Shown here: positions 17,292 to 25,504 of the stretch, in pieces | How positions within the stretch are numbered: the first letter of the stretch is position 1 | Layout: the number at the start of each line of letters is the position of its first letter | Origin: Pseudovibrio sp. Tun.PSC04-5.I4 | GTDB taxonomy: Bacteria > Pseudomonadota > Alphaproteobacteria > Rhizobiales > Stappiaceae | Direction: 5' to 3' | Assembly: GCF_900104145.1 (NCBI RefSeq) | Contig: NZ_FNLB01000006.1 | Coordinates: forward strand, 393,001-457,000 | Length of the DNA stretch: 64,000 nucleotides | Program-made: the position numbers and the translations under genes | The notes under the pieces: model-generated | Told to the model about the DNA's origin: nothing | Seen by the model: the letters and a program-made list of their open reading frames with translations, nothing else | Database searches by the model: none

Positions 17292-17852
17292 TTATACGCC
17301 GTTAAATCTCAGGATGAGGATCTGGCTATCACCGGCGTGGCGCACATCCAGTCCTTCAAATCCATCGGGAAGGACAGGCGTAACGCTTGCGTGTTCCTCC
17401 CAGATGCACAGAGCGCCTTTTTTGATCCAGTCACCGGCAACCGCACTGGCGAGAGCTTTCTCGCCAAGCTCATTGCGGTAAGGAGGATCAAGAAACACCA
17501 GATCGAACGGAGCAATCGTACCGGCTGGACCGAGATTGGTCGCATCCCGGCGCAGAACTTTGGTTGCACCCATCAAACCTGTTGTTTCAACGTTGCGACG
17601 GATCAGGCCACGCGGTTCAACGGCTTCTTCCACAAAGATGCAGTATTTTCCGCCGCGACTCATCGCTTCCAAACCTAGCGCACCCGTTCCGGCAAACAGA
17701 TCCAGAACGCGAGCGTCCTGAACCGGGTTGTCATAGGAATGCGCCAGAACGTTAAAGATAGTCTCCCTCAACCGATCACTGGTTGGGCGAGTATCCTGCG
17801 TTTTAGGCGTAGCGAGCGCTGTGCCCCGAAATCGACCGGCAACAATTCTCAC
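17292..17852 (-). CDS. rsmD: 16S rRNA (guanine966-N2)-methyltransferase
   Basis: A 186-residue SAM-dependent methyltransferase acting on 16S rRNA in the assembling 30S subunit. Family motifs are RIVAGRFRG at the N-terminus, RPTSDRLRETIFNVL, the SAM-binding VLDLFAGTGALGLEAMSRG, and the catalytic LVFLDPPY. It starts 2 bases after the stop of the pseudouridine synthase gene on the same strand, so the two RNA-modifying enzymes are probably translated from one mRNA. Confidence 0.95.
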   Translation of the reverse strand: MRIVAGRFRGTALATPKTQDTRPTSDRLRETIFNVLAHSYDNPVQDARVLDLFAGTGALGLEAMSRGGKYCIFVEEAVEPRGLIRRNVETTGLMGATKVLRRDATNLGPAGTIAPFDLVFLDPPYRNELGEKALASAVAGDWIKKGALCIWEEHASVTPVLPDGFEGLDVRHAGDSQILILRFNGV

Positions 17853-17854
17853 GA

Positions 17855-20290
17855 TTATTTACCGCCCCTCGGGCCGGAGCGTCCACCACCAGCAGGGCGT
17901 CCACCACCACCAGCAGGACGTCCGCCACCACCAGTAGGGCGGCCACCACTCGGACGACCACCACCTGAAGTGCCGCCTGGACGACCGCCCCGTGGTTTGT
18001 CACCGCCAAAGCTTTTGCCGCCACCGCTGCGATTGTCATCGCGAGGGCCTTTGTTGAACGGACGCTTGTCGCCGCCAGCACTGCGAGTATCATCGCGAGG
18101 GCCTTTGTTGAACGGACGCTTGTCGCCGCCAGCACTGCGAGTGTCATCGCGAGGGCCTTTGTTGAATGGACGCTTGTCGCCGCCAGCACTGCGAGTGTCA
18201 TCGCGAGGGCCTTTGTTGAATGGACGCTTGTCGCCGCCAGCACTGCGAGTATCATCGCGAGGGCCTTTGTTGAATGGACGCTTGTCACCGCCAGCACTGC
18301 GAGTATCATCGCGAGGGCCTTTGTTGAATGGACGCTTGTCGCCGCCAGCACTGCGAGTGTCATCGCGAGGGCCTTTGTTGAATGGACGCTTGTCGCCGCC
18401 AGCACTGCGAGTATCATCGCTAGGGCCTTTGTTGAATGGACGCTTGTCGCCGCCAGCACTGCGAGTATCATCGCGAGGGCCTTTGTTGAACGGACGCTTG
18501 TCGCCGCCAGCACTGCGAGTGTCATCGCGAGGGCCTTTGTTAAACGGACGTTTGTCGCCACCGCCAGCACTGCGAGTGTCGTCGCGAGGACCTTTATTAA
18601 ATGGACGCTTGTCGCCATCACGGCCACCGCGTTCGTCACGGTCATCTCTTCTCGGGCCGCGGTTGGAGAACCTACGCTCACCCGGTGTCGGGCCGGTATC
18701 ACCAGCGTAACCTGAATTTTCAGCAGGGTTGAAACCACTCGTGCGGCGGGTGTCACCCTTAGGTGCCTCTGCCTCTTCAGTCCGTTTGGTGCCACCGTGT
18801 GCCAAATCAAAGCCGCCACGTTTCGTGCGTGTGCCGAAACGGCGTTCCTCTGGCTTGCGTGCCATTGGCTTTTTGTTATCGTCATCCTCAGGCATTGGCG
18901 TGTAGTTGTCTACGCTGCCATCATTACTGAAAACACGACGTTGTTTGGGTGCGCTACCGCGCTCATTGCGACCAAAGCGGGAAGGGGCATCCCCACGATC
19001 CCGGTCACCGAATGATTTACGTTCACCACGGTCTTTGTCGCCAAACGGTTTGCGCTCGCCGCGATCCCGGTCGCCGAATGGTTTACGTTCACCACGGTCT
19101 TTATCACCAAATGGCTTGCGCTCGCCACGATCCCGGTCGCCGAATGATTTACGTTCACCACGGTCTTTGTCACCAAATGGTTTGCGCTCGCCACGATCTT
19201 CAGAAGGTTTGCGATCGCCAAAAGCTGGCTTGTCGCTCACGCGCTTGCGGTCACCAAATGGGTTTTGTTCAGAGTTGCCACCAGAATGATCTGGACCTTT
19301 GCCATGACGAAGTGGTGGCTTCTTGTTTTTGGAAAGAACAGCCGCCGCATCTTTAGCACTGATCCAGCCAGCACCAGAGCCACCCTTGGATCTTTTCTTA
19401 GGTTCAGCTTTTTTGGTCGTTTTGCTCGCCATCTGGTTGATGATTGGTGCATCAAAATCCAGATCAGCGTCAGCAATAAGGCTTTCACCTAGCTGGTCAC
19501 GCAAAACACGGCCTTTGATTTCCTGAACTTCGCCGTCACCAAGATCACCCAGCTGGAAAGGACCAAAGGAAAGACGGATAAGGCGGTTCACGGAAAGTTC
19601 AAGGTGTTCAAGAATGCGCTTCACTTCGCGGTTCTTGCCTTCGCGCAGGCCAATAGTCAGCCAAACGTTGTCACCCTTTTCGGTGTCCAATGTCGCTTCA
19701 ATAGCGCCATACAAGACACCATCAATTGCAATGCCGTCTTGCAATTTGTCCAGCTGCTCTTGTGTTACCTTACCGTAGGCGCGCACGCGGTAGCGGCGCA
19801 ACCAGCCAGTAGCAGGCAATTCAATAACGCGGGAAAGGCCGCCATCATTGGTCAGCAGCAGCAGACCTTCGGTGTTAATATCCAAACGCCCAATAGTCAC
19901 AACGCGTGGCATATCATTTGGCAGAATATCAAAAACGGTTTTACGGCCTTCAGGGTCTTTGTTGGTGGTTACTGTTCCGCGTGATTTATGGAACAACCAA
20001 AGGCGGGTGCGTTCTCGGGTTGGCAAAGGTTTGCCATCAACCAGAACTTTGTCTTTCACTGTGACTGTAAAGGCAGGAGTGTCCAGCACTGTACCGTTGA
20101 CGCTAACGCGTCCTTCTGCAACCCATGTCTCCGCATCACGGCGGGAGCATAATCCAGCACGGGCCATCGCTTTGGCAATGCGCTCACCAGCTACAGTTAC
20201 GGCTGGTTCAGATTTTTCTGGGGAGGACTTTTTCGCGCGCTCAACTGGTTTACGTGGGGAGCTGCTGGCTTTTTTGTCGCTATTTTTCAT
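17855..20290 (-). CDS. RluB/RsuA-type pseudouridine synthase with a ~500-residue repetitive Arg/Gly-rich tail
   Basis: Residues about 35-85 are an S4 RNA-binding domain and about 90-270 the RsuA/RluB catalytic domain, with GRLDINTEGLLLLTNDG (Asp137 catalytic). It should make pseudouridine in 23S or 16S rRNA; RluB is the likelier role. A normal enzyme would end near residue 290. Here 811 residues are encoded: a charged linker, six 11-residue DRGERK(P/S)FGD(K/R) repeats, a spacer, eleven 18-residue units with the core DKRPFNKGPRDDTRS, and an RGG-like end rich in GGGRPxGG. The frame stays intact across all repeats, and a lysine- and serine-rich stretch precedes the S4 domain. Long tails occur in alphaproteobacterial homologues; the regularity of this one is striking. 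Confidence 0.93.
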   Translation of the reverse strand: MKNSDKKASSSPRKPVERAKKSSPEKSEPAVTVAGERIAKAMARAGLCSRRDAETWVAEGRVSVNGTVLDTPAFTVTVKDKVLVDGKPLPTRERTRLWLFHKSRGTVTTNKDPEGRKTVFDILPNDMPRVVTIGRLDINTEGLLLLTNDGGLSRVIELPATGWLRRYRVRAYGKVTQEQLDKLQDGIAIDGVLYGAIEATLDTEKGDNVWLTIGLREGKNREVKRILEHLELSVNRLIRLSFGPFQLGDLGDGEVQEIKGRVLRDQLGESLIADADLDFDAPIINQMASKTTKKAEPKKRSKGGSGAGWISAKDAAAVLSKNKKPPLRHGKGPDHSGGNSEQNPFGDRKRVSDKPAFGDRKPSEDRGERKPFGDKDRGERKSFGDRDRGERKPFGDKDRGERKPFGDRDRGERKPFGDKDRGERKSFGDRDRGDAPSRFGRNERGSAPKQRRVFSNDGSVDNYTPMPEDDDNKKPMARKPEERRFGTRTKRGGFDLAHGGTKRTEEAEAPKGDTRRTSGFNPAENSGYAGDTGPTPGERRFSNRGPRRDDRDERGGRDGDKRPFNKGPRDDTRSAGGGDKRPFNKGPRDDTRSAGGDKRPFNKGPRDDTRSAGGDKRPFNKGPSDDTRSAGGDKRPFNKGPRDDTRSAGGDKRPFNKGPRDDTRSAGGDKRPFNKGPRDDTRSAGGDKRPFNKGPRDDTRSAGGDKRPFNKGPRDDTRSAGGDKRPFNKGPRDDTRSAGGDKRPFNKGPRDDNRSGGGKSFGGDKPRGGRPGGTSGGGRPSGGRPTGGGGRPAGGGGRPAGGGRSGPRGGK
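18021..18616 (-). repeat. Tandem 54-bp coding repeat, 11 copies
   Basis: Eleven near-identical copies, each encoding an 18-residue unit built on KRPFNKGPRDDTRS, lie inside the pseudouridine synthase gene. Differences are mostly single synonymous bases; one copy near 18420 changes Arg to Ser, the last copy (near 18030) has DDN for DDT, and the first has one extra glycine codon. Such high DNA identity indicates recent expansion or ongoing homogenisation. Confidence 0.95.
18998..19198 (-). repeat. Tandem 33-bp coding repeat, 6 copies
   Basis: Six copies encode DRGERK(P/S)FGD(K/R). Pro/Ser and Lys/Arg variants alternate, giving a partial 66-bp higher-order period. It lies in the linker of the pseudouridine synthase, upstream (in protein order) of the 18-residue repeats. 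Confidence 0.9.
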
Positions 20291-20539
20291 TTGGCTTTTG
20301 CCCGGCTATCCGGGGCCTTTAACTGTCTACATCTGTACAGATACACTGGAGAGGCACGCATAGGCGTCTCCGCCTTGGCCGGCCAGCAGTCTGTCAGAAG
20401 GGTCACAATATTCATTTGTCGTCTGCGGGTCTTAACCTAAGCAAGGCCAGTTCGCAAACAACCAAAAGCATTCCGCTTAATTTTTTTCTGATTTTTTCCG
20501 AGTAAACACCATCAAATGAAACGCCTCGTGATGACATCT

Positions 20540-20556
20540 CTAGCTTTCAAAGCTAG
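20540..20556. promoter_or_regulatory. Perfect 17-bp palindrome just before the tadA start
   Basis: CTAGCTTT, one central C, then AAAGCTAG. It ends nine bases before the tadA ATG, where a Shine-Dalgarno site would normally be; none is visible. It could be a repressor operator, or the mRNA may be leaderless. Confidence 0.45.
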
Positions 20557-20565
20557 TTTGCGCCC

Positions 20566-21027
20566 ATGAAGACACCCACATTAAGTTCCCGGTTTATGGA
20601 TATCGCGCTGGAAGAAGCTCACGCGGCACAAGCCCGTGGTGAAGTGCCAATTGGCTGCACACTGGTCAAGCAAGGCGAGATAGTGGCGCGCGCAGGCAAC
20701 CGGACGCTGGAATTAAATGACCCGACAGCCCATGCAGAAGTCTTGGCCATTCGTCAGGCCGGGAAGGTGCTAGGCTCACAAAGGCTGGAAGAGTGTGATC
20801 TGTACGTGACGCTGGAACCATGTCCCATGTGTTCCGCCGCAATCTCCTTCGCCCGCATTCGCCGTCTCTATTATGGGGCAGGCGATGTAAAGGGCGGCGG
20901 TGTTGACCACGGCGTCCGCTTCTATTCCTCACCCACCTGCCACCACAAACCAGATGTCTACTCCGGTCTGGCAGAAAAAGACTGCGCCGATCTGCTAAGG
21001 GGCTTCTTTAAGTCGAGGCGGGATTGA
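20566..21027 (+). CDS. tadA: tRNA-specific adenosine deaminase
   Basis: A 153-residue zinc deaminase that converts adenosine to inosine at position 34 of tRNA-Arg(ACG). The catalytic motif HAEVLAIRQAG supplies the zinc His and the proton-shuttle Glu, and PCPMCSAAI supplies the two zinc cysteines. Length is normal. It is transcribed away from the pseudouridine synthase gene; the 275 bases between hold both promoters. The start is preceded by a palindrome instead of a clear ribosome site. Confidence 0.95.
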   Translation: MKTPTLSSRFMDIALEEAHAAQARGEVPIGCTLVKQGEIVARAGNRTLELNDPTAHAEVLAIRQAGKVLGSQRLEECDLYVTLEPCPMCSAAISFARIRRLYYGAGDVKGGGVDHGVRFYSSPTCHHKPDVYSGLAEKDCADLLRGFFKSRRD

Positions 21028-21177
21028 GGATACGGACATTTGCAGAAATAGCGTCCTGCTCTGTTACTCTCTTTATAATACTTGGATCCAACCACTACAT
21101 GCGGAAAAAAAGCAGATGTCAGAGGCTGGTCCTAATTAAGATGCAGACCATAAAGGGTTAGGAAACAAGAGTAGTGG

Positions 21178-21930
21178 TTAGCTGTAGCGCGTAAAGCTGT
21201 AGCCGCGGTTGCAGCTGAAGAGATTTAAGCAGTTCTCGCGGGCAAGTTTCACGGCCAGATCACTGGGCGTTGCCATAACTGCGAGCGTACCAACTCGCGC
21301 GCTGACGGCTTTTTGCACCAGATCAGAACTGCACCGGCTGGTGGTGATCACAAGGTCAACACGCTCCGCGCTGCGAATACCAGCACCAAGAGCTTTATCC
21401 ATTGCATTATGGCGACCAATATCCTCCCGAACGGCGAGGATCTGTCCCCCGCAGCAAACTGCTGCAGCATGGAGCCCGCCGCCATAAACCTCATTCAGGC
21501 TCTGTTTGCTCTGCAAATCTTCAAAACACGCGCTGATGCGATCCGTTTTAGGGGCAGGTTGAGGTGTCAGTGGGGTAAGAGCACGTAAAGCCGCCCGTAT
21601 GCTGTCCAGCCCGCAAAGGCCACAGCCAGATGTTCCAGTCAGCATTCGCTTACGCTTCAACGCGGTGAAAAAAAGGTCATCCTCAATATCGAGGTTGACG
21701 CTAAGGCCTTCCTCTCCGTGCTCATGCAGCCCAATGGAATGAATATCAGAGGCGCCTGACACAATGGACTCGCTGATAGTAAACCCCACTGCGAAATCTT
21801 CCAGATCCAGCGGAGTAGCCATGAACACAGCAAAGCCCTCACCATTTAGGGTGATTGCGACCGGCGCTTCCGGTGGCAACTTTCTGCTTTCATCTATTGG
21901 TGTTTGCCACTCGGGGTCCAGAACAGCCAA
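21178..21930 (-). CDS. fdhD: Formate dehydrogenase accessory sulfurtransferase FdhD
   Basis: FdhD passes sulfur from a cysteine desulfurase to the molybdenum cofactor of formate dehydrogenase. The persulfide-carrying cysteines are in GTSGCGLCGLDSIR; DIGRHNAMDKALG, TTSRCSSDLVQKA and the terminal NCLNLFSCNRGYSFTRYS are also diagnostic. The 250-residue length is normal. The only available start is TTG at 21930, with AAGGAACC before it; an in-frame TAG lies just upstream. No formate dehydrogenase gene is in the window. It starts 33 bases after the patatin gene on the same strand and may share its mRNA. Confidence 0.93.
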   Translation of the reverse strand: MAVLDPEWQTPIDESRKLPPEAPVAITLNGEGFAVFMATPLDLEDFAVGFTISESIVSGASDIHSIGLHEHGEEGLSVNLDIEDDLFFTALKRKRMLTGTSGCGLCGLDSIRAALRALTPLTPQPAPKTDRISACFEDLQSKQSLNEVYGGGLHAAAVCCGGQILAVREDIGRHNAMDKALGAGIRSAERVDLVITTSRCSSDLVQKAVSARVGTLAVMATPSDLAVKLARENCLNLFSCNRGYSFTRYS

Positions 21931-21963
21931 CCTAGGTTCCTTTTGTTCCTATCTCATTTCTTA

Positions 21964-22809
21964 TCAGGAGATTAAGTAGGTCTCGATCTTCTGGTCAAGC
22001 TCAACCTTTATCTCTTCGCGCAATGGTGCATTGTCCTCTAGTATTTCGCGGGCTTTGAGAAAGTCAAGGAGTTGATACTGCTTGATGTTTGGAAGTGCAA
22101 TGAGGTCAGGAGGCCGTTGTTTTAGTTTTTCCTGAGAGATCGTTCGCATCAGGATTTGCATGGCTCCAAACACACTCTCCGTTGCGCTGGGCAGTTTCTT
22201 CTTTGGGTCACGTTGTGGAGAGCCAATAACGTCAACCGCAATGATGATGTCGCAATCGGCGGGCAAACAATCAAACGGCAAAGGATTGACGACACCCCCA
22301 TCGATGAAAACCTTATCGTGCAAGTGCACAGGCTTGAACACAAAGGGAATAGCAATACTGGCAGCGATTGCATCAATCAGATTACCTTCATGAAAGCGCA
22401 CTTCCTCTGCCTTGTAATAATCGGCTGCAATGGCTTGAAACGGAATGCTCAGCTGGGAAAAATCATCCTTTAAGATCTCACCGGCAAACACATCCAAAAC
22501 GCGTTTGGAGTCAAACTGACCTAAGCTACCTTTCCCGCCGATGAGATCCCCGAACCGTTTGGGAATGCTGACCTCAACCAGTTTGCCAAGTACCTTTTTC
22601 CATTCGCCAAGCGTTGCAAGTGTAAAGCCTTCCAACTCATCACCACTCATTCCGCCAGCATATCCCGCGCCGATCAACGCTCCAATTGAGGTGCCAGCGA
22701 TCGCGTGGGGCTTCAACCCCATATCATCAAGAGCCTGTAAGACGGCGATGTGAGAGAGGCCGCGGGCGCCGCCGCCGCCAAGTGCAAGTCCAATCCGGGG
22801 AGTACTCAT
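21964..22809 (-). CDS. Patatin-like phospholipase, RssA/NTE family
   Basis: A 281-residue serine hydrolase. The oxyanion loop is GLALGGGGARG, the nucleophile elbow GTSIGALIGAGYAGG (Ser in GxSxG), and the second catalytic residue is the Asp of IDGGVVNPLP, so the Ser-Asp dyad is complete. No signal peptide or membrane segment is evident, so it is cytoplasmic or peripheral. Substrates in this family are phospholipids or lysophospholipids; the exact one is unknown. It diverges from the LuxR gene, and a 22-base inverted repeat lies 53 bases upstream of its start. Confidence 0.9.
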   Translation of the reverse strand: MSTPRIGLALGGGGARGLSHIAVLQALDDMGLKPHAIAGTSIGALIGAGYAGGMSGDELEGFTLATLGEWKKVLGKLVEVSIPKRFGDLIGGKGSLGQFDSKRVLDVFAGEILKDDFSQLSIPFQAIAADYYKAEEVRFHEGNLIDAIAASIAIPFVFKPVHLHDKVFIDGGVVNPLPFDCLPADCDIIIAVDVIGSPQRDPKKKLPSATESVFGAMQILMRTISQEKLKQRPPDLIALPNIKQYQLLDFLKAREILEDNAPLREEIKVELDQKIETYLIS

Positions 22810-22861
22810 TCATTCTCCTGATATATTCATCTTGCATTGATTGAAATATAAGTGCTTTGGG

Positions 22862-22883
22862 AAGGTTTCCAATTGAAAACCTT
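22862..22883. promoter_or_regulatory. Inverted repeat between the divergent patatin and luxR genes
   Basis: AAGGTTT (22862-22868) and AAACCTT (22877-22883) form a perfect 7-bp dyad around an 8-base centre. The size and symmetry suit a dimeric helix-turn-helix regulator, and the neighbouring LuxR protein is an obvious candidate; no match to a named lux box is claimed. Confidence 0.4.
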
Positions 22884-23029
22884 ATAAAATGGCGTGATAC
22901 TCTCCCAAAGAGCAGTTCAAAAACAAAATATGGGTGTTGGGGCAATCATATCACTTACATAGGCAATCGTTCATGCCATGTAACGACGGATTGATAATGA
23001 ATGTAAGCCTCCACTATGTGGAGATAACG

Positions 23030-23794
23030 ATGAACAATTCGACAGGCTTACGACAAGAGTATGACCGAAGTTTCTTGCAGTTTTCCGAAGTAATGCGGAA
23101 CTGTGGGTCCACCTTAGAGCGATGGAATGAGCTAACCAAATTTACAGCTGATCTGGGCTACGAAAAAGGTGCTTATATCATAGTCCCTAAATATGAGGGA
23201 CGGGTGGAAAACCGGCAACCGGTTTACTTCTCAAATCACGATAGTAAATGGGTCGAGCACTACCAAAACAACCGCTATTACTTCAAAGACCCCGGAATGG
23301 CACACATTCTGAATGGAAGCAGGGCTGACCAACTGTGGACGGACTACACATCCATTGCAGCTAATGGTGTGTCTACCGACTTTATTGATGACGTTCAATC
23401 AGCTGGTTTGCGCTTTGGAATGAACCTTTCGTTGGAATGCGCCAACAAGCAATTGGTGAGCGGAGCAAGCTTTGCCTCCTGCGAACAAACACAGGCTGCA
23501 TTCGATACACAAATGGCGTCGAAGTACACCACGTTGAAAAATGCGGTGCAGTTGTTCCATTCCTATGCTCAACCTCCAGGGCAGTTACAGGAATTCTTCG
23601 GCTTCTCACCTCGAGAACTGGAGTGTTTGTTGTGGTTGACGGCAGGCAGAGCAAATAAGGAAATCGCTCACATTCTCCACATCTCTGAGAAAACGGTCGA
23701 GCATCACATCAAACGCGCTTGCCAAAAGCTACACGTCACCAACCGCACCCACGCAGTTGCCCGCGCAATGTCGTTTCAATTGCTCTCGCTATGA
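23030..23794 (+). CDS. LuxR-type regulator with autoinducer-binding domain, no LuxI in the window
   Basis: A 254-residue two-domain regulator. The N-terminal domain keeps the residues LuxR proteins use to hold acyl-homoserine lactones: Trp74, Tyr78, Asp87-Pro88 and Trp103, with TraR-like spacing of the first three, plus Gly126/Gly130. The C-terminal LuxR helix-turn-helix is FSPRELECLLWLTAGRANKEIAHIL, ending SEKTVEHHIKRACQKLHVTNRT. It should bind DNA as a ligand-dependent dimer. The ATG at 23030 is chosen for the GGAG eight bases upstream; the frame is open further back to 22934. With no synthase gene beside it, it may be a solo receptor, though a distant luxI is possible. Confidence 0.9.
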   Translation: MNNSTGLRQEYDRSFLQFSEVMRNCGSTLERWNELTKFTADLGYEKGAYIIVPKYEGRVENRQPVYFSNHDSKWVEHYQNNRYYFKDPGMAHILNGSRADQLWTDYTSIAANGVSTDFIDDVQSAGLRFGMNLSLECANKQLVSGASFASCEQTQAAFDTQMASKYTTLKNAVQLFHSYAQPPGQLQEFFGFSPRELECLLWLTAGRANKEIAHILHISEKTVEHHIKRACQKLHVTNRTHAVARAMSFQLLSL

Positions 23795-23867
23795 TTGCAG
23801 AACCGCAGTCTCTTATAGGGGAATTTCCCCCGTTGTTGTGAGCTGCGCATTTATGCATATTAGATGT

Positions 23868-24031
23868 ACTGAAGTTTACGCTTCGGGAGCTGCAAAGCAT
23901 TGTTTTCGCTTCGCCAGTTGTTTGTGGTAGTTTATCTATTTGATCTTTTGGTTGTGATCCAAGCTGTCGTGGTCATGCCAAGTAGTTTATAAGTTATAAC
24001 TCCTCCGAAGTTCGCTTCGGAGGTTTTTTTT
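23868..24031 (+). ncRNA. Candidate small RNA ending in a strong terminator
   Basis: TTGTTG (23833-23838) and CATATT (23856-23861), exactly 17 bases apart, could start a transcript near 23868. It would end at the intrinsic terminator 24002-24031, giving about 160 bases with no open frame. The alternative is that the terminator simply serves luxR, 207 bases after its stop. Confidence 0.3.
24002..24031 (+). terminator. Strong rho-independent terminator, plus strand
   Basis: CCTCCGAAG and CTTCGGAGG form a perfect 9-bp stem around TTCG, followed by eight T. Confidence 0.93.
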
Positions 24032-24051
24032 ATCCTGAATATCTAGTGCTT

Positions 24052-24084
24052 AAAAAAGAGCGGCTCACATGAACCGCTCTTTTT
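24052..24084. terminator. Bidirectional terminator after purD
   Basis: AAAAGAGCGG (24054-24063) pairs with CCGCTCTTTT (24074-24083), flanked by A-runs and T-runs so that it can act in both directions. On the minus strand it ends purD, whose stop is at 24103. Confidence 0.88.
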
Positions 24085-24102
24085 AAATTCTGCTCTTCAG
24101 TA

Positions 24103-25383
24103 TCAGCTGACGTCTTCACGCTGGACTGCGCGCCAGCCAATGTCTTTTCTGTAAAAGCCTTTTGGCCAGTCAATCTTCTCTACGGCTGCGTAAGCTTTCT
24201 GCCGTGCTTCAGATACGGTCTCGGCACGAGCAGTGATGTTGAGAACGCGGCCCCCGTTGGAGAGCAATTTGCCATCAACCACAACGGTTCCAGCATGGAA
24301 AATCTCCACATCCGGATCAGCTGCTGCGTCTTCCAGCCCTTTAATTTCCGTCAGTTTTTCATAGGACCCGGGGTAACCCTCTGCAGCCATAACAACAGTT
24401 ACAGCAGGGTCATCATGCCATTCTGCATCAACCAGATGCAAAGTGCCCTCAGCGCAGCCCAAAAGAATCAGGAGCAGATCCGTTTTCAGGCGCATCGTGA
24501 GAACCTGACATTCAGGATCGCCAAAACGCACGTTGTACTCAATCAGCTTTGGACCGTCTTTTGTGATCATCAGGCCGGCATAAAGCACGCCTTTAAAGGG
24601 ACAACCCTGAGCTTTCATGTCTGCAATGGTCGGGCGAATGATTTCTTCCATCACCCGGTCCGTCATTGTCTTGGTCATGACAGGAGCAGGGGAATAGGCG
24701 CCCATACCACCCGTATTCGGGCCGGTATCGCCATCAAACGCACGTTTGTGATCCTGCGCCGTGGCAAGTGGCAGTGCATTCACACCATCAGAAAGCACAA
24801 AGAAGCTGGCTTCTTCGCCTTCCATAAACTCTTCAATCACCACTTCTGCGCCAGCCGCGCCAAAGGCACCGTCAAAGCAGCTGTCAACGGCATCAAGCGC
24901 TTCTTGTTCGCTCATCGCCATGATCACGCCCTTACCAGCGGCAAGGCCATCAGCTTTCACAACAATAGGAGCGCCTTGCTCGCGGACATACGCCTTGGCA
25001 GATTCCGCATCGCTAAACCGGCCATAAGCGGCGGTTGGAACGTTGGCTCTGGAGCACATGTCCTTGGTAAAGCCTTTCGACCCTTCCAGTTGAGACGCGG
25101 CGGAGGACGGACCAAACACGCGCAAACCTGCGTGGGTCAGACTGTCGGAAAGGCCATCGACAAGCGGAGCTTCCGGGCCAATCACCACAAAGCTAATGTC
25201 GTGGAGACGGCAGAAATCGATAACAGTGCGATGATCGGTAATATCAAGGGTGATGCACTTGGCTATCTGTTCAATGCCCGCGTTTCCGGGTGCAACATAA
25301 AGCTCGTTAAGAACCGGAGACTTTACCAAAGACCATGCCAGAGCATGTTCACGTCCGCCGGAACCGATCAAGAGGATATTCAT
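24103..25383 (-). CDS. purD: Phosphoribosylamine-glycine ligase
   Basis: Second step of purine synthesis: joins glycine to phosphoribosylamine with ATP. A 426-residue ATP-grasp enzyme opening MNILLIGSGGREHALAWSL and showing GPEAPLVDGLSD, GSKGFTKDMC, KADGLAAGKGV and GYNVRFGDPE-type segments (here EYNVRFGDPECQ). The ATG at 25383 is chosen because the protein then begins at the universal family start; an open frame continues to 25458 with no homology expected. It ends at a strong bidirectional terminator and diverges from the GNAT gene at 25505. Confidence 0.96.
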   Translation of the reverse strand: MNILLIGSGGREHALAWSLVKSPVLNELYVAPGNAGIEQIAKCITLDITDHRTVIDFCRLHDISFVVIGPEAPLVDGLSDSLTHAGLRVFGPSSAASQLEGSKGFTKDMCSRANVPTAAYGRFSDAESAKAYVREQGAPIVVKADGLAAGKGVIMAMSEQEALDAVDSCFDGAFGAAGAEVVIEEFMEGEEASFFVLSDGVNALPLATAQDHKRAFDGDTGPNTGGMGAYSPAPVMTKTMTDRVMEEIIRPTIADMKAQGCPFKGVLYAGLMITKDGPKLIEYNVRFGDPECQVLTMRLKTDLLLILLGCAEGTLHLVDAEWHDDPAVTVVMAAEGYPGSYEKLTEIKGLEDAAADPDVEIFHAGTVVVDGKLLSNGGRVLNITARAETVSEARQKAYAAVEKIDWPKGFYRKDIGWRAVQREDVS

Positions 25384-25504
25384 TGAGGTAGACCCTGAAA
25401 TTAAAAAGGGAACAGGTTCGCAAGTTATGCGTCTAGATAGTGAAGCAGCCTGTAGCATGTGTATCGCTGACAGTAAACGAACAACAGCTCTGGAGTGATT
25501 TAAA

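Larger units (their letters stand above)
23795..24102. other. Intergenic region between luxR and purD
   Basis: No protein gene is supported. It contains the 13-bp palindrome GGGGAATTTCCCC (23818-23830) just after the luxR stop, a possible promoter at 23833-23861, a strong plus-strand terminator at 24002-24031 and a bidirectional terminator at 24052-24084. Confidence 0.6.

Noticed and set aside
18021..18616. CRISPR-like array of regular repeats
   Set aside because: Units are directly abutting with no unique spacers, keep an open reading frame and lie inside an enzyme gene; no cas genes are present.
17739..18710. Long plus-strand proline-rich frame opposite the pseudouridine synthase repeats
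   Set aside because: It is the antisense reading of the 54-bp coding repeats; it has no ribosome site or homology pattern and runs over the start of rsmD. The other long minus-strand frame at 17803-18885 is likewise a shadow in another frame.
21028..21177. Terminator between convergent tadA and fdhD
   Set aside because: No stable dyad with a T-run could be found in these 150 bases.
24295..25386. 363-codon plus-strand frame opposite purD
   Set aside because: Antisense to a fully recognised gene, without a ribosome site or family motifs.
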